Part shown: in pieces, positions 16,767-23,766 of the stretch
Layout of the letters: the number at the start of each line of letters is the position of its first letter
Position numbering within the stretch: the stretch's first letter is position 1
Source: an uncultured Duganella sp.
GTDB lineage: Bacteria > Pseudomonadota > Gammaproteobacteria > Burkholderiales > Burkholderiaceae
Direction of reading: 5' to 3'
DNA: 28,690 nt
NCBI GenBank assembly: GCA_946482635.1
Contig: CAMLSG010000052.1
Coordinates: forward strand, 1 to 28,690
Program-made: the position numbers and the translations under genes
The notes under the pieces: generated by a model
Databases searched by the model: none
What the model was told of the DNA's origin: nothing
What the model saw: the letters and a program-made list of their open reading frames with translations, nothing else

Positions 16767-17192
16767 ATGTACCAGCTGGAGCGCTTTGTCGCTGCGCAGG
16801 AAGGTGTCTACCAACAGGTGGTGAACGAACTGTCGGCTGGACGCAAGCGTAGTCATTGGATGTGGTTCATCTTCCCGCAACTGGCGGGGCTCGGTTCCAG
16901 CGCAATGGCGCAGCATTACGCGATCGGCGGCCTGGCTGAAGCACGAGCCTACCTGGCGCATCCCGTGCTGGGGGCGCGCCTGCGCGAGTGCAGCGCGCTG
17001 GTACTGGCTGTCCAGGGAGCCTCAGTCCATGGTATCTTCGGGTCGCCGGACAATATGAAATTCCATTCGTCGATGACGCTGTTCGCGCAAGCCGCGCCGG
17101 ATGATGCGCTGTTCCGCGCTTGCCTCGATAAATATTTTGGCGGCGTGCCCGACCAGGCCACGCTGGATTTACTGCACAAGGAAAAACAATGA
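16767..17192 (+). CDS. DUF1810 family protein
   Basis: This 141-residue soluble protein fits DUF1810. Typical segments are LERFVAAQEGVYQQVVNEL near the start, SHWMWFIFPQL, SAMAQHYAI, AYLAHPVLGARL and the conserved FGSPDNMKFHSSMTLF. The biochemical function of the family is not established to my knowledge. The ATG follows GAGGCAGGCC. It overlaps the next gene by ATGA (17189-17192), making it the first gene of a three-gene unit. The 127 bases upstream, shared with the divergent KGG gene, hold the promoters of both; I cannot place them firmly. Confidence 0.92.
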   Translation: MYQLERFVAAQEGVYQQVVNELSAGRKRSHWMWFIFPQLAGLGSSAMAQHYAIGGLAEARAYLAHPVLGARLRECSALVLAVQGASVHGIFGSPDNMKFHSSMTLFAQAAPDDALFRACLDKYFGGVPDQATLDLLHKEKQ

Positions 17193-17569
17193 CCCGTACC
17201 ATCCTCGACGACGCCCACCTGCATCCCGCCATCCGTGAGCGCGTGGCGAAGAACCATGCCGACATCGTGGCGGAAGTGCAGGCGGCCATTGCGGCCAACC
17301 GCGTGGTGGTCGTCGGCATGCGCCAGAACCCGTTCCCTAAAAAGACCTGCCGCCTGCTGGACGCGCAAGGCACCAAGTACGCCTACCTCGAATACGGCAG
17401 CTATTTCAGCATGTGGCGCCGCCGCACGGCGCTGAAGATGTGGAGCGGCTGGCCGACTTTCCCGATGATTTTCATCGACGGCGTCCTGATCGGCGGCTTC
17501 AGCGACCTTGAGCGCCTGATCGAAAAAGGAGAGTTCACGTCGCTGCTGGCGCCGCGCCTGCAGGGATGA
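17189..17569 (+). CDS. Glutaredoxin-like protein lacking the CxxC active site
   Basis: This 126-residue protein has a thioredoxin/glutaredoxin-type fold. There is an N-terminal helix of about 35 residues, then VVVVGMRQNPFPKKTCRLLD, and WPTFPMIFIDGVLIGGFSDL, which holds the cis-proline (Pro92) and the GG-x-SD glutathione-binding segment. Where canonical glutaredoxins have CP(Y/F)C, this sequence reads N47-P48-F49-P50. The only cysteine is Cys54, four residues further on. It may bind glutathione or an iron-sulphur cluster rather than reduce disulphides, or act through Cys54; this is inference. It is coupled on both sides by 4-base overlaps to DUF1810 and the PPC-domain gene. Confidence 0.88.
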   Translation: MTRTILDDAHLHPAIRERVAKNHADIVAEVQAAIAANRVVVVGMRQNPFPKKTCRLLDAQGTKYAYLEYGSYFSMWRRRTALKMWSGWPTFPMIFIDGVLIGGFSDLERLIEKGEFTSLLAPRLQG

Positions 17570-17970
17570 TGGACGCACTGCCACTACGCCTGAATCCGGG
17601 CGACGATTTGCGCGGCGCCGTGGAACAGGCGCTGCGCGATGTGGGTGCGGCAGCGGGCTACCTGGTGCAGGGCATCGGCAGCCTTTCGGTGGCCCAGGTC
17701 CGCTACGCCGGGCTGGCGCAGCCAACCGAGCTGCTGGGCGACCTGGAGATCCTGACGCTGGCCGGTTCCGTGGCGCCAGACGGGGCCCACCTGCACATCA
17801 TGCTGTCCGATGCGCGCGGCCGGGTTTTCGGCGGGCACGTGGGCCGCGGCTGCATCGTGCGCACCACGGCCGAACTGCTGCTGGTGCTGCTGCCCACGCA
17901 CCGGTTCTCGCGCGAGCGCGACCCGCTTACGGGCTTTGCGGAGCTGGCGATTCGACGCGCGCCAGGCTAG
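17566..17970 (+). CDS. PPC (DUF296) domain-containing protein
   Basis: This 134-residue protein is a stand-alone PPC/DUF296 domain. Recognisable segments are LNPGDDLRGAVEQAL, GYLVQGIGSLSVAQVRYA, LEILTLAGSVAPDGAHLHIM and GGHVGRGCIVRTTAELLL. The His residues in AHLHIM and GGHV are the usual positions thought to bind metal in bacterial members. In plants this domain occurs in AT-hook DNA-binding proteins, but bacterial free-standing forms have no AT-hook and an uncertain role. Two adjacent ATGs (17566, 17569) are possible starts. The gene overlaps the convergent dipeptidase gene by 44 bases at its 3' end. Confidence 0.88.
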   Translation: MMDALPLRLNPGDDLRGAVEQALRDVGAAAGYLVQGIGSLSVAQVRYAGLAQPTELLGDLEILTLAGSVAPDGAHLHIMLSDARGRVFGGHVGRGCIVRTTAELLLVLLPTHRFSRERDPLTGFAELAIRRAPG

Positions 17971-19174
17971 GCTTGCGTTCCTTCTGCAGGCGGGCAGCGA
18001 CCTGTTCGGCGCCGGCAAAAGCGCGCACCAGGTTGCCGCCGGCGAGTTTGGCCAGGTCCTTGTCGCTCCAGCCGCGGCGTATCAGTTCCGCGAACAGGGC
18101 AGGGTAGGTCGATACGTCTTCCAGGCCTTCCGGATTGATCGAGCCGTAATAGTCGCCGGCGATGCCGACATGGTCCTTGCCGGCCACGCGCGCCACGTGC
18201 TCGATGTGGTCGGCCACCATGGACAAGGTGGCTTTCGGCTGCGGACCGGCCTTGGCGATATACGCTTCCCTGACGGCCTTGAATTCCGGGCTGTCCGGCT
18301 TGGCGCCGGCAGCTGCTGCGGCGTCGCCCAGCCCTTTGCCCCATGCCGCCACCTGCGGCGAAACGAAGGCCGGCACAAACGTCACCATCACCACGCCGCC
18401 GTTGGCCGGCAGCCGCTGCAACACTTCGTCCGGCACGTTGCGCGGGTGGTCGTCCAGGGCGCGTGCGCTGGAATGCGAAAAGATCACCGGCGCCGCGCTG
18501 GTGTCCAGCGCCTGCTGCATCACTTCGGTGCTGACGTGGCTCAGGTCCACCAGCATGCCAAGGCGGTTCATTTCGCGCACCACCTCTTTGCCGAAGGGCG
18601 TCAGGCCGCCGTGCCTGCGCTCGCCCATGGCGGCGTCGACCCAGTCTAGCGTGCTGTTGTGGGTCAAGGTCATGTAGCGCGCGCCGAGGTCATAGTAGGC
18701 GCGCAGGGCGCCCAGGCTGTTTTCGATTACGTGGCCGCCTTCCATGCCGATGAAGCTGGCGATCTTTCCTTCGCGTTTGGCCTTGGCGATATCGCTGCTG
18801 CGGGTGGCCAGCACCAGGCTTTCGGGATATTTCGCGATCATGCGGCGCGCCAGGTCGATCTGCTCCAGCTGCGCGACGGCCCAGCCGCTTTTCAGCTCGC
18901 CCGGCACGTACACGCTCCAGAACTGGGCGGACAGCTTGCCTTGCTTCAGGCGCGCCAGGTCGGTTTCGTGCGGGGTACGCCGGCGCAGGTCGTAGTGGTC
19001 AACGTCCATCGGATGCGCGGCGTCTTCGCGGATGGTCCAGGGCAGGTCGTTGTGGCCGTCGACCAGGGGCACGCGCTCCAGCAGGGCCTGGGCATGGCGC
19101 AGGGCGGCATCGCCAGCGAAGGCGGGCGGGCAGCCCAGGACTCCGCACAGGATTGTGATGTACAGTCGGTTCAA
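17927..19174 (-). CDS. Membrane-type dipeptidase, peptidase family M19
   Basis: This 415-residue protein starts at a TTG (19174), preceded by GGAG 5 bases upstream. The start is chosen because it yields a signal peptide (MNRLYITILCGVLGCPPAFA). Reading further upstream would run through the divergent pilin gene. The di-zinc site of family M19 is visible: His41 and Asp43 (DGHNDLP), Glu145 (GMEGGH), His213 (VDLSHVS) and His234 (IFSHSSARAL). These enzymes cleave dipeptides, including D-amino-acid-containing ones and Cys-Gly from glutathione, in the periplasm. GIAGDYYGSI near the end is also conserved. The C-terminus overlaps the PPC gene by 44 bases. Confidence 0.95.
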   Translation of the reverse strand: MNRLYITILCGVLGCPPAFAGDAALRHAQALLERVPLVDGHNDLPWTIREDAAHPMDVDHYDLRRRTPHETDLARLKQGKLSAQFWSVYVPGELKSGWAVAQLEQIDLARRMIAKYPESLVLATRSSDIAKAKREGKIASFIGMEGGHVIENSLGALRAYYDLGARYMTLTHNSTLDWVDAAMGERRHGGLTPFGKEVVREMNRLGMLVDLSHVSTEVMQQALDTSAAPVIFSHSSARALDDHPRNVPDEVLQRLPANGGVVMVTFVPAFVSPQVAAWGKGLGDAAAAAGAKPDSPEFKAVREAYIAKAGPQPKATLSMVADHIEHVARVAGKDHVGIAGDYYGSINPEGLEDVSTYPALFAELIRRGWSDKDLAKLAGGNLVRAFAGAEQVAARLQKERKPSLARVESPAPQSP

Positions 19175-19179
19175 ATTAT

Positions 19180-19183
19180 CTCC
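19180..19183 (-). promoter_or_regulatory. Ribosome binding site fixing the TTG start of the dipeptidase
   Basis: On the reverse strand GGAG is 5 bases before the TTG at 19174. Together with the signal peptide that follows, it favours this start over any upstream codon in the pilin gene. Confidence 0.65.
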
Positions 19184-19273
19184 GTTGAAATAGCGATTAT
19201 TTTTCAAGTATGCCGCAGCGCGAAACGCCGGTATACTCAGGCGGTTTCGCAAGGACTGAATCCGGATTTTTTC

Positions 19274-19810
19274 ATGCATCGACATCGCACGCCTGCCAGC
19301 GGCTTCACCATCATCGAACTGATTGTTGTCATGGTCATCCTCGGCATCCTGGCCGCCGTGGCGCTTCCGAAAATGATCAACTTTGGTTCCTCCGCCCGTA
19401 TCGCTTCGATCCAGGGCCTGGCAGGGTCGGTCAAGACTTCGATCAGCCTGGTCAAGTCGATTACTGCCGTCAGGGGAGCCGGAACGCCTGGCAGCCAGGC
19501 CAACATCACGTTTGTCGACCTCGATGCGGTGACCAAAATGCGGGTCTGGAGCGGCTATCCTGACCGCTGGTGCGACGGCATCGGCATCGCGCTGCAAGGC
19601 ACCAAAATCCCGACCGGCGGCTGCTATCTTTCGCCCAGTGCCGTAACGACCGGCGACTATACCTTCTACGGCTATGGCAATAGCCAGATCCCCGGCGGCG
19701 ATGCCGGGTGGCGCATCGAGAATGCACCGAACCCGATGCAATGCTCCGTGCGTTACACCTACAACGGCAGCGGAGCTCCGGTCGTCACGGCGAACACCAG
19801 CGGCTGCTAA
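19274..19810 (+). CDS. Type IV pilin-like protein (MshA-like prepilin)
   Basis: This 178-residue prepilin has a short basic leader (MHRHRTPASG) and is cut by prepilin peptidase between Gly10 and Phe11. The canonical start of the mature protein follows (FTIIELIVVMVILGILAAVA), with Glu at mature position 5. ALPKMINFGSSARIASIQGL after the hydrophobic helix is strikingly like MSHA-type pilins. The globular part has four cysteines, in RWCDG, GGCYL, MQCSV and at the last residue, suggesting two disulphides. No other pilus gene is in the window. The ATG has only a distant AAGGA upstream. TATACT at 19232-19237 could be a -10 box. Its stop overlaps that of the convergent DUF3820 gene (CTAA). Confidence 0.92.
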   Translation: MHRHRTPASGFTIIELIVVMVILGILAAVALPKMINFGSSARIASIQGLAGSVKTSISLVKSITAVRGAGTPGSQANITFVDLDAVTKMRVWSGYPDRWCDGIGIALQGTKIPTGGCYLSPSAVTTGDYTFYGYGNSQIPGGDAGWRIENAPNPMQCSVRYTYNGSGAPVVTANTSGC

Positions 19811-20028
19811 CGGCGGCCGGGCGCGCGCAGCGGGTCGAGCAGGGCGCGCAGGTTGTTGTGGTCAATCTCGTACATCAATGCCAGCAGCGCGCCAAGCTCC
19901 CCTTTCGGGAAGCCTTCGCGCGCCATCCAGCCCAGGTAATGGCCTGGCAAGTCGGCCAGCTTGCGGCCCTTGTACTTCCCATAGGGCATATCGCGCGCCA
20001 CCAGCATTGCCAGGTATTCCGGGTTCAT
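19807..20028 (-). CDS. DUF3820 family small protein
   Basis: This 73-residue protein contains MPYGKYKGRKLADLPGHYLG followed by WMAREGFPKGELGALLALMYEI, the signature of DUF3820, a short family of unknown biochemistry (some members are labelled quorum-sensing-regulated virulence factors). The pattern G-K-Y-K-G resembles the exonuclease-associated small domain found near nucleases. The gene lies 4 bases after the AraC-type regulator and probably belongs to the dgt-araC unit. Its stop overlaps the pilin stop on the other strand. Confidence 0.85.
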   Translation of the reverse strand: MNPEYLAMLVARDMPYGKYKGRKLADLPGHYLGWMAREGFPKGELGALLALMYEIDHNNLRALLDPLRAPGRR

Positions 20029-20032
20029 TTTC

Positions 20033-20962
20033 TTACAGTGCTTTCACAGGTATGCAGATTTCGCAGGTAAAGCTGCCGTCGGTCTGTGCCGCGAGATTCT
20101 CGTAGCGCTCGAAACAGGGGCGCTCGTCGCATTGGAGCCCGCTGGAGGGCAGCCATTCCTTCATCATGCGGTTCCACACCGGGCCGATGTCGCGCGGCGA
20201 ACCGGTGTAGCGGGTGACAGCATAGCGCCCGCCGGGCAAGTGGGCAACGCTGAATTGCCCGCCGGGCTCAAAGCCTTCCGGAATCTCGACGCAGGCGTCG
20301 TAGCGGCATTTGTCGGCCGGGGTGACGCTCGGGTCGTCGTGGCCGATGCCGTAGCAGGTGGCGCCGCCCAGGCCATGGCCGAGCATCCAGGGCATGACAG
20401 CCTGGGCCCAGAACTGGCCGACGGCCGGGCCGTAGGGGCCGATGTGGCGGCGGTAGGCGATGCGGGCCGGTGGCAGGTCGACGATGTTGACTTCCATGAT
20501 CATTTCTCCGAATGGGTTGTTGGAGAAGCCATGTTCGCCGTTCGCGCCTGCGCCGGCCTGACCGTACTTGCTGTTCGCCTGATCCAGATTGCTATTTTGC
20601 GCTGCCAGGAACGCGGCCGTGCGCTCGGGCGTGCTGTTGCGCCACTCGGTCGGCGTGCTGCCGAAGCGGGTCTTGAAGGCGCGGGCAAAGGCTTCCCCCG
20701 AACCGAAGCCGGTCGACAGCGCGACCTCGAGCACCGTGCCGCCGGCGGCCAGCTTGTGGGCCGCGACCTCCAGCCGGCGCCGGCGCACATAGTCGCCGAT
20801 GGTCTCGCCCATCCAGCCGGCGAAGATGCGGTGGAAGTGGTAGCGCGAGAAGTTGGCGATGTCGGCCAGGGCGGGCAGGTCGAGCTGCGCGTCCAGGTTG
20901 CGGTCGATGTGGTCGAGCACCCGGTTCATGCGGCGCTCGTATTCGCTGCGCGGATCGTTCAT
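20033..20962 (-). CDS. AraC family regulator with GyrI-like effector domain
   Basis: This 309-residue protein has two AraC-type helix-turn-helix motifs at the N-terminus (about residues 10-112: LPALADIANFSRYHFHRIFA and VLEVALSTGFGSGEAFARAF). A Gln/Asn-rich linker follows (about 122-150). The C-terminal GyrI-like small-molecule-binding domain starts near residue 157 (EVNIVDLPPARIAYRRHIGP). This order, DNA-binding first, is that of the Rob/SoxS-GyrI type regulators, which often control multidrug transport. The start at 20962 overlaps the dGTPase stop by ATGA and matches the family N-terminus. A much longer frame upstream is just dGTPase sequence read out of frame. Confidence 0.93.
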   Translation of the reverse strand: MNDPRSEYERRMNRVLDHIDRNLDAQLDLPALADIANFSRYHFHRIFAGWMGETIGDYVRRRRLEVAAHKLAAGGTVLEVALSTGFGSGEAFARAFKTRFGSTPTEWRNSTPERTAAFLAAQNSNLDQANSKYGQAGAGANGEHGFSNNPFGEMIMEVNIVDLPPARIAYRRHIGPYGPAVGQFWAQAVMPWMLGHGLGGATCYGIGHDDPSVTPADKCRYDACVEIPEGFEPGGQFSVAHLPGGRYAVTRYTGSPRDIGPVWNRMMKEWLPSSGLQCDERPCFERYENLAAQTDGSFTCEICIPVKAL

Positions 20963-22182
20963 GCGAGTGGATAGATCCGATCGAGGCTGCCGGGGCCGAA
21001 GTATTTTTCGTACTCCTTGGCAGCGTAGGAATCCATCATGCCGGAAATGTAGTCCACCACCAGGCGCTCGCGCGAGTCCTTCAGGCTGCGGATGGCCGGC
21101 GGCAGCAGGATGCCGCCCTTGTTGTAGTTCTTGTCGGTCAGGACTTCGAACAGGCCGCGGATGATCTTCTCGCCGCGCTTTTCGTAAAGCTGCACGTCCT
21201 TCTTGCGCAGGATGGCGCGCCACAGCAGGCTTTTCAGGCCGCGCGCCAGCAGGCCTTTGGTGCGGTAACCGAGTTCGGGTCCGTGCTTGCCCTCGACCAC
21301 GGCGATGTCGCGGCACAGCTCGTGCACGATCTGCGAGGTCAGTTCCTTGCGCAGCACGATGGAATACTCTTCCGAGCTTTCCTGCATATCGCATTTCAGC
21401 GCTTCTTCATGGGCGTGGTTGGCGATGCTGGCAAACTGCTCGTAGGCGGCGGAAAAGTCCTTGCTGATCCTGAATTCGTGGACGATCTCGCCCCAGGTGA
21501 TGATGCCGAAGCTCAGCGCGTCCTCGACGTCGTGCGCGGCGTAGGCGATTTCGTCGGCCAGGTCCATGATCTGGGCATCGATGCTCTTGCGGACGGCGAC
21601 GCCGGCGGCATTGAGCTGCCCGATCAGGAATTCATAGTCATCGTCGTACAGGAATTTCTTCGGATTGTCGGCGCGGCGCTGGAAGTACTTGGTGATGCCG
21701 AGCAGGGAGCGCACGGTCAGGTTCAGGCCTGCGTAGGCGTGGTGCTTCTTTTCCAGCGTGCGCAGGGTGCGGAAGGCTTGCGCATTGCCCTCGAAGCCGC
21801 CGGAACCGGCCACCAGCTCGTCCAGGATCTTTTCGCCATAATGGCCGAAGGGCGGGTTGCCGATGTCGTGCGCCAGCGAGCAGGTCTCCGACACCACGCT
21901 GCGCTCCAGGCCCAGGTCGGCCGCGATGGAACGGGCGATCTGCGCCACTTCCAGGCTGTGGGTCAGGCGGTTGCGGTTGAAACGGTTGGCGTCGACGCCG
22001 AGCAGCTGCATTTTTCCCTGCAGGCGGCGGAAGGAGGACGAATACAGCACGCGCGCATAGTCGCGCATGCATTCCTCGCGACCCTCGCTGCGGCCATCGG
22101 CCTGGGCGTGGACGCGGTATTCGAGAGGGAGCACCAGCGCCTCCTGGGCACGGGCGAAATCGATAGTCTGTTGGTCGTACAT
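20959..22182 (-). CDS. dgt: Deoxyguanosinetriphosphate triphosphohydrolase-like protein
   Basis: This 407-residue HD-domain enzyme hydrolyses dNTPs (typically dGTP) to the nucleoside and triphosphate in the cytosol. The HD residues are visible: His75 in NRLTHSLEVAQ, His105-Asp106 in LAHDIGNPPFGH, with His114 beside them, and a later Asp in DLADEIAYAAHDVEDAL. The ATG at 22182 is preferred because GAGGAAA lies just upstream and the protein starts where the family does. A frame 25 codons longer runs into the divergent promoter region. It is divergent from the symporter gene (88 bases) and coupled to the AraC regulator downstream. Confidence 0.95.
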   Translation of the reverse strand: MYDQQTIDFARAQEALVLPLEYRVHAQADGRSEGREECMRDYARVLYSSSFRRLQGKMQLLGVDANRFNRNRLTHSLEVAQIARSIAADLGLERSVVSETCSLAHDIGNPPFGHYGEKILDELVAGSGGFEGNAQAFRTLRTLEKKHHAYAGLNLTVRSLLGITKYFQRRADNPKKFLYDDDYEFLIGQLNAAGVAVRKSIDAQIMDLADEIAYAAHDVEDALSFGIITWGEIVHEFRISKDFSAAYEQFASIANHAHEEALKCDMQESSEEYSIVLRKELTSQIVHELCRDIAVVEGKHGPELGYRTKGLLARGLKSLLWRAILRKKDVQLYEKRGEKIIRGLFEVLTDKNYNKGGILLPPAIRSLKDSRERLVVDYISGMMDSYAAKEYEKYFGPGSLDRIYPLA

Positions 22183-22270
22183 TGTTTTCCTCAGGTTTGC
22201 AGGCGATTCTAAGGCGCTTCCGCATTCCGGTGTATATTGGCGCCCAAATTGTTTCATGGCTGGATAAAAA

Positions 22271-23740
22271 ATGTCACCTGTTTCACTGTTCCTCGTGGTA
22301 CTGGCTTACTTTGGCCTGCTGCTGGGCGTGGCCTGGGCCACTTCCCGCAATGCCAACAACGACAGTTTCTTCATCGGGAACAAGAGTTCGAACTGGATGC
22401 TGGTGGCCTTCGGCATGGTGGGCACCACGCTGAGCGGCGTGACTTTCATTAGCGTGCCGGGCGCGGTGGGGCGCGACGGCTTTGGCTACATGCAGATCAT
22501 GATCGGCTACGTGCTGGGCTACATTGCCGTGGCCTATATCCTGCTGCCGCTGTACTACCGCCTGAAACTGACTTCCATCTATCACTACCTCGACGTGCGC
22601 CTGGGCCGGCGTTCCTACCAGAGCGGGGCGGCGTTCTTCATCCTGTCACGCACCCTGGGCGCCACGGCGCGCCTGTACCTGGTGGTAAACATCCTGCAGG
22701 CGGTGATCCTGGACAGCCTTGGCGTGCCGTTCTGGCTCACCAACCTGGTGATCCTGGCGATGATCCTGCTGTATACCTATGAGGGCGGGGTCAAGACCAT
22801 CGTCTGGACCGACACGCTGCAGACGACGGGCATGCTGTTTGGCCTGGTGGCCTGCACCGTGTTCCTGCTGAACGAAATGAACCTGGGCCTGCTGGAAAGC
22901 CTGGAGCGCATGCGTTCTTCCGGCCTGGCGCGCGTCTTCACGACCGACATCAATAGCCCCGGCAATGCCTGGAAGCAGGTTGTGGCGGGCTTTTTCATCG
23001 TCATCACCATGACCGGCATGGACCAGGAAATGATGCAGAAGAATATCTCGGTCAAGACGCTGGGCGATTCGCAGAAAAACATGCTGGCGCTGAACGCCAT
23101 CCTGGCCGGGGTGCTGACGCTGTTCCTCTTCCTCGGCGGCCTGTTGTACCTGTATGCGCCGCAGGTGGGCGTGACGGCAACTGGCGACAAGATATTCCCG
23201 GCGGTGGTGATGGGCCATTTGCCGGCGCTGCTGCAGCTGGTGTTCATCATTGCCCTTATCAGCGCCTTGTTCCCGAGCGCGGACGGTGCGATTACCGCGC
23301 TGACCTCGTCCTTCTGCATCGACATCCTGGGCCTGAAGCGGCGCGACGACCTGGGCGAGGGCGCGCAACTGCGCATCCGCCACCGGGTGCACCTGGGGTT
23401 CTGCGCCTTGTTCCTGCTGATGGTGATGGTGTTCAAATGGATTGACAGTGCCAGCATGATCGGCATGGTCCTGAAGCTGGCGGGCTATACCTACGGTCCG
23501 CTACTTGGCCTGTTCGCCTTCGGCCTGCTCAGCAAGCGCACGGTGAACGACAGGCTGGCGCCGTGGGTGGCGCTGGCCGGGCCGCTGCTGTGCGCCCTGG
23601 TGGACTTCAACCAGCAAATGCTGTTCGGCAGCTACCGCATCGGCCTGGAACTGCTGGTCATCAACGGCCTGCTGGTGATGGCTGGGCTTTACCTCATTTC
23701 TTCACCCTACAAGGCGAATGTCGCTTATAGTGTGAAGTAG
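22271..23740 (+). CDS. Sodium:solute symporter (SSS) family transporter
   Basis: This 489-residue inner-membrane protein has about 13 hydrophobic helices and several SSS-family landmarks. These are SSNWMLVAFGMVGTTLSGVT near the start (the unwound TM1 with the Na+/substrate region), YYRLKLTSIYHYLDVRLG, TYEGGVKTIVWTDTLQTTGM, TMTGMDQEMMQKNI, and LISALFPSADGAITALTSSF, the Na2-site-like Ser-rich helix. Substrate is unknown. The ribosome binding site (GGATAAAA) is weak. It is followed by sppA after 26 bases, so the two may be co-transcribed. It faces dgt across 88 bases, where TATATT at 22233-22238 could be a -10 element. Confidence 0.94.
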   Translation: MSPVSLFLVVLAYFGLLLGVAWATSRNANNDSFFIGNKSSNWMLVAFGMVGTTLSGVTFISVPGAVGRDGFGYMQIMIGYVLGYIAVAYILLPLYYRLKLTSIYHYLDVRLGRRSYQSGAAFFILSRTLGATARLYLVVNILQAVILDSLGVPFWLTNLVILAMILLYTYEGGVKTIVWTDTLQTTGMLFGLVACTVFLLNEMNLGLLESLERMRSSGLARVFTTDINSPGNAWKQVVAGFFIVITMTGMDQEMMQKNISVKTLGDSQKNMLALNAILAGVLTLFLFLGGLLYLYAPQVGVTATGDKIFPAVVMGHLPALLQLVFIIALISALFPSADGAITALTSSFCIDILGLKRRDDLGEGAQLRIRHRVHLGFCALFLLMVMVFKWIDSASMIGMVLKLAGYTYGPLLGLFAFGLLSKRTVNDRLAPWVALAGPLLCALVDFNQQMLFGSYRIGLELLVINGLLVMAGLYLISSPYKANVAYSVK

Positions 23741-23766
23741 TTACATTTTTTGCACTAGGAGTAAAG

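Noticed and set aside
18659..19273. N-terminal extension of the pilin frame
   Set aside because: It is antisense to the M19 dipeptidase; the prepilin leader starting at 19274 fixes the true start.
19175..19741. N-terminal extension of the dipeptidase frame
   Set aside because: It runs antisense through the pilin gene, and the TTG at 19174 gives a ribosome binding site and signal peptide.
20963..21394. N-terminal extension of the AraC regulator frame
   Set aside because: It is dGTPase sequence in another frame on the same strand; the ATG at 20962 overlaps the dGTPase stop and matches the AraC family start.
22183..22270. Strong divergent promoter between dgt and the symporter
   Set aside because: TATATT is present but no -35 box stands at a suitable distance, so I did not list it as a feature.
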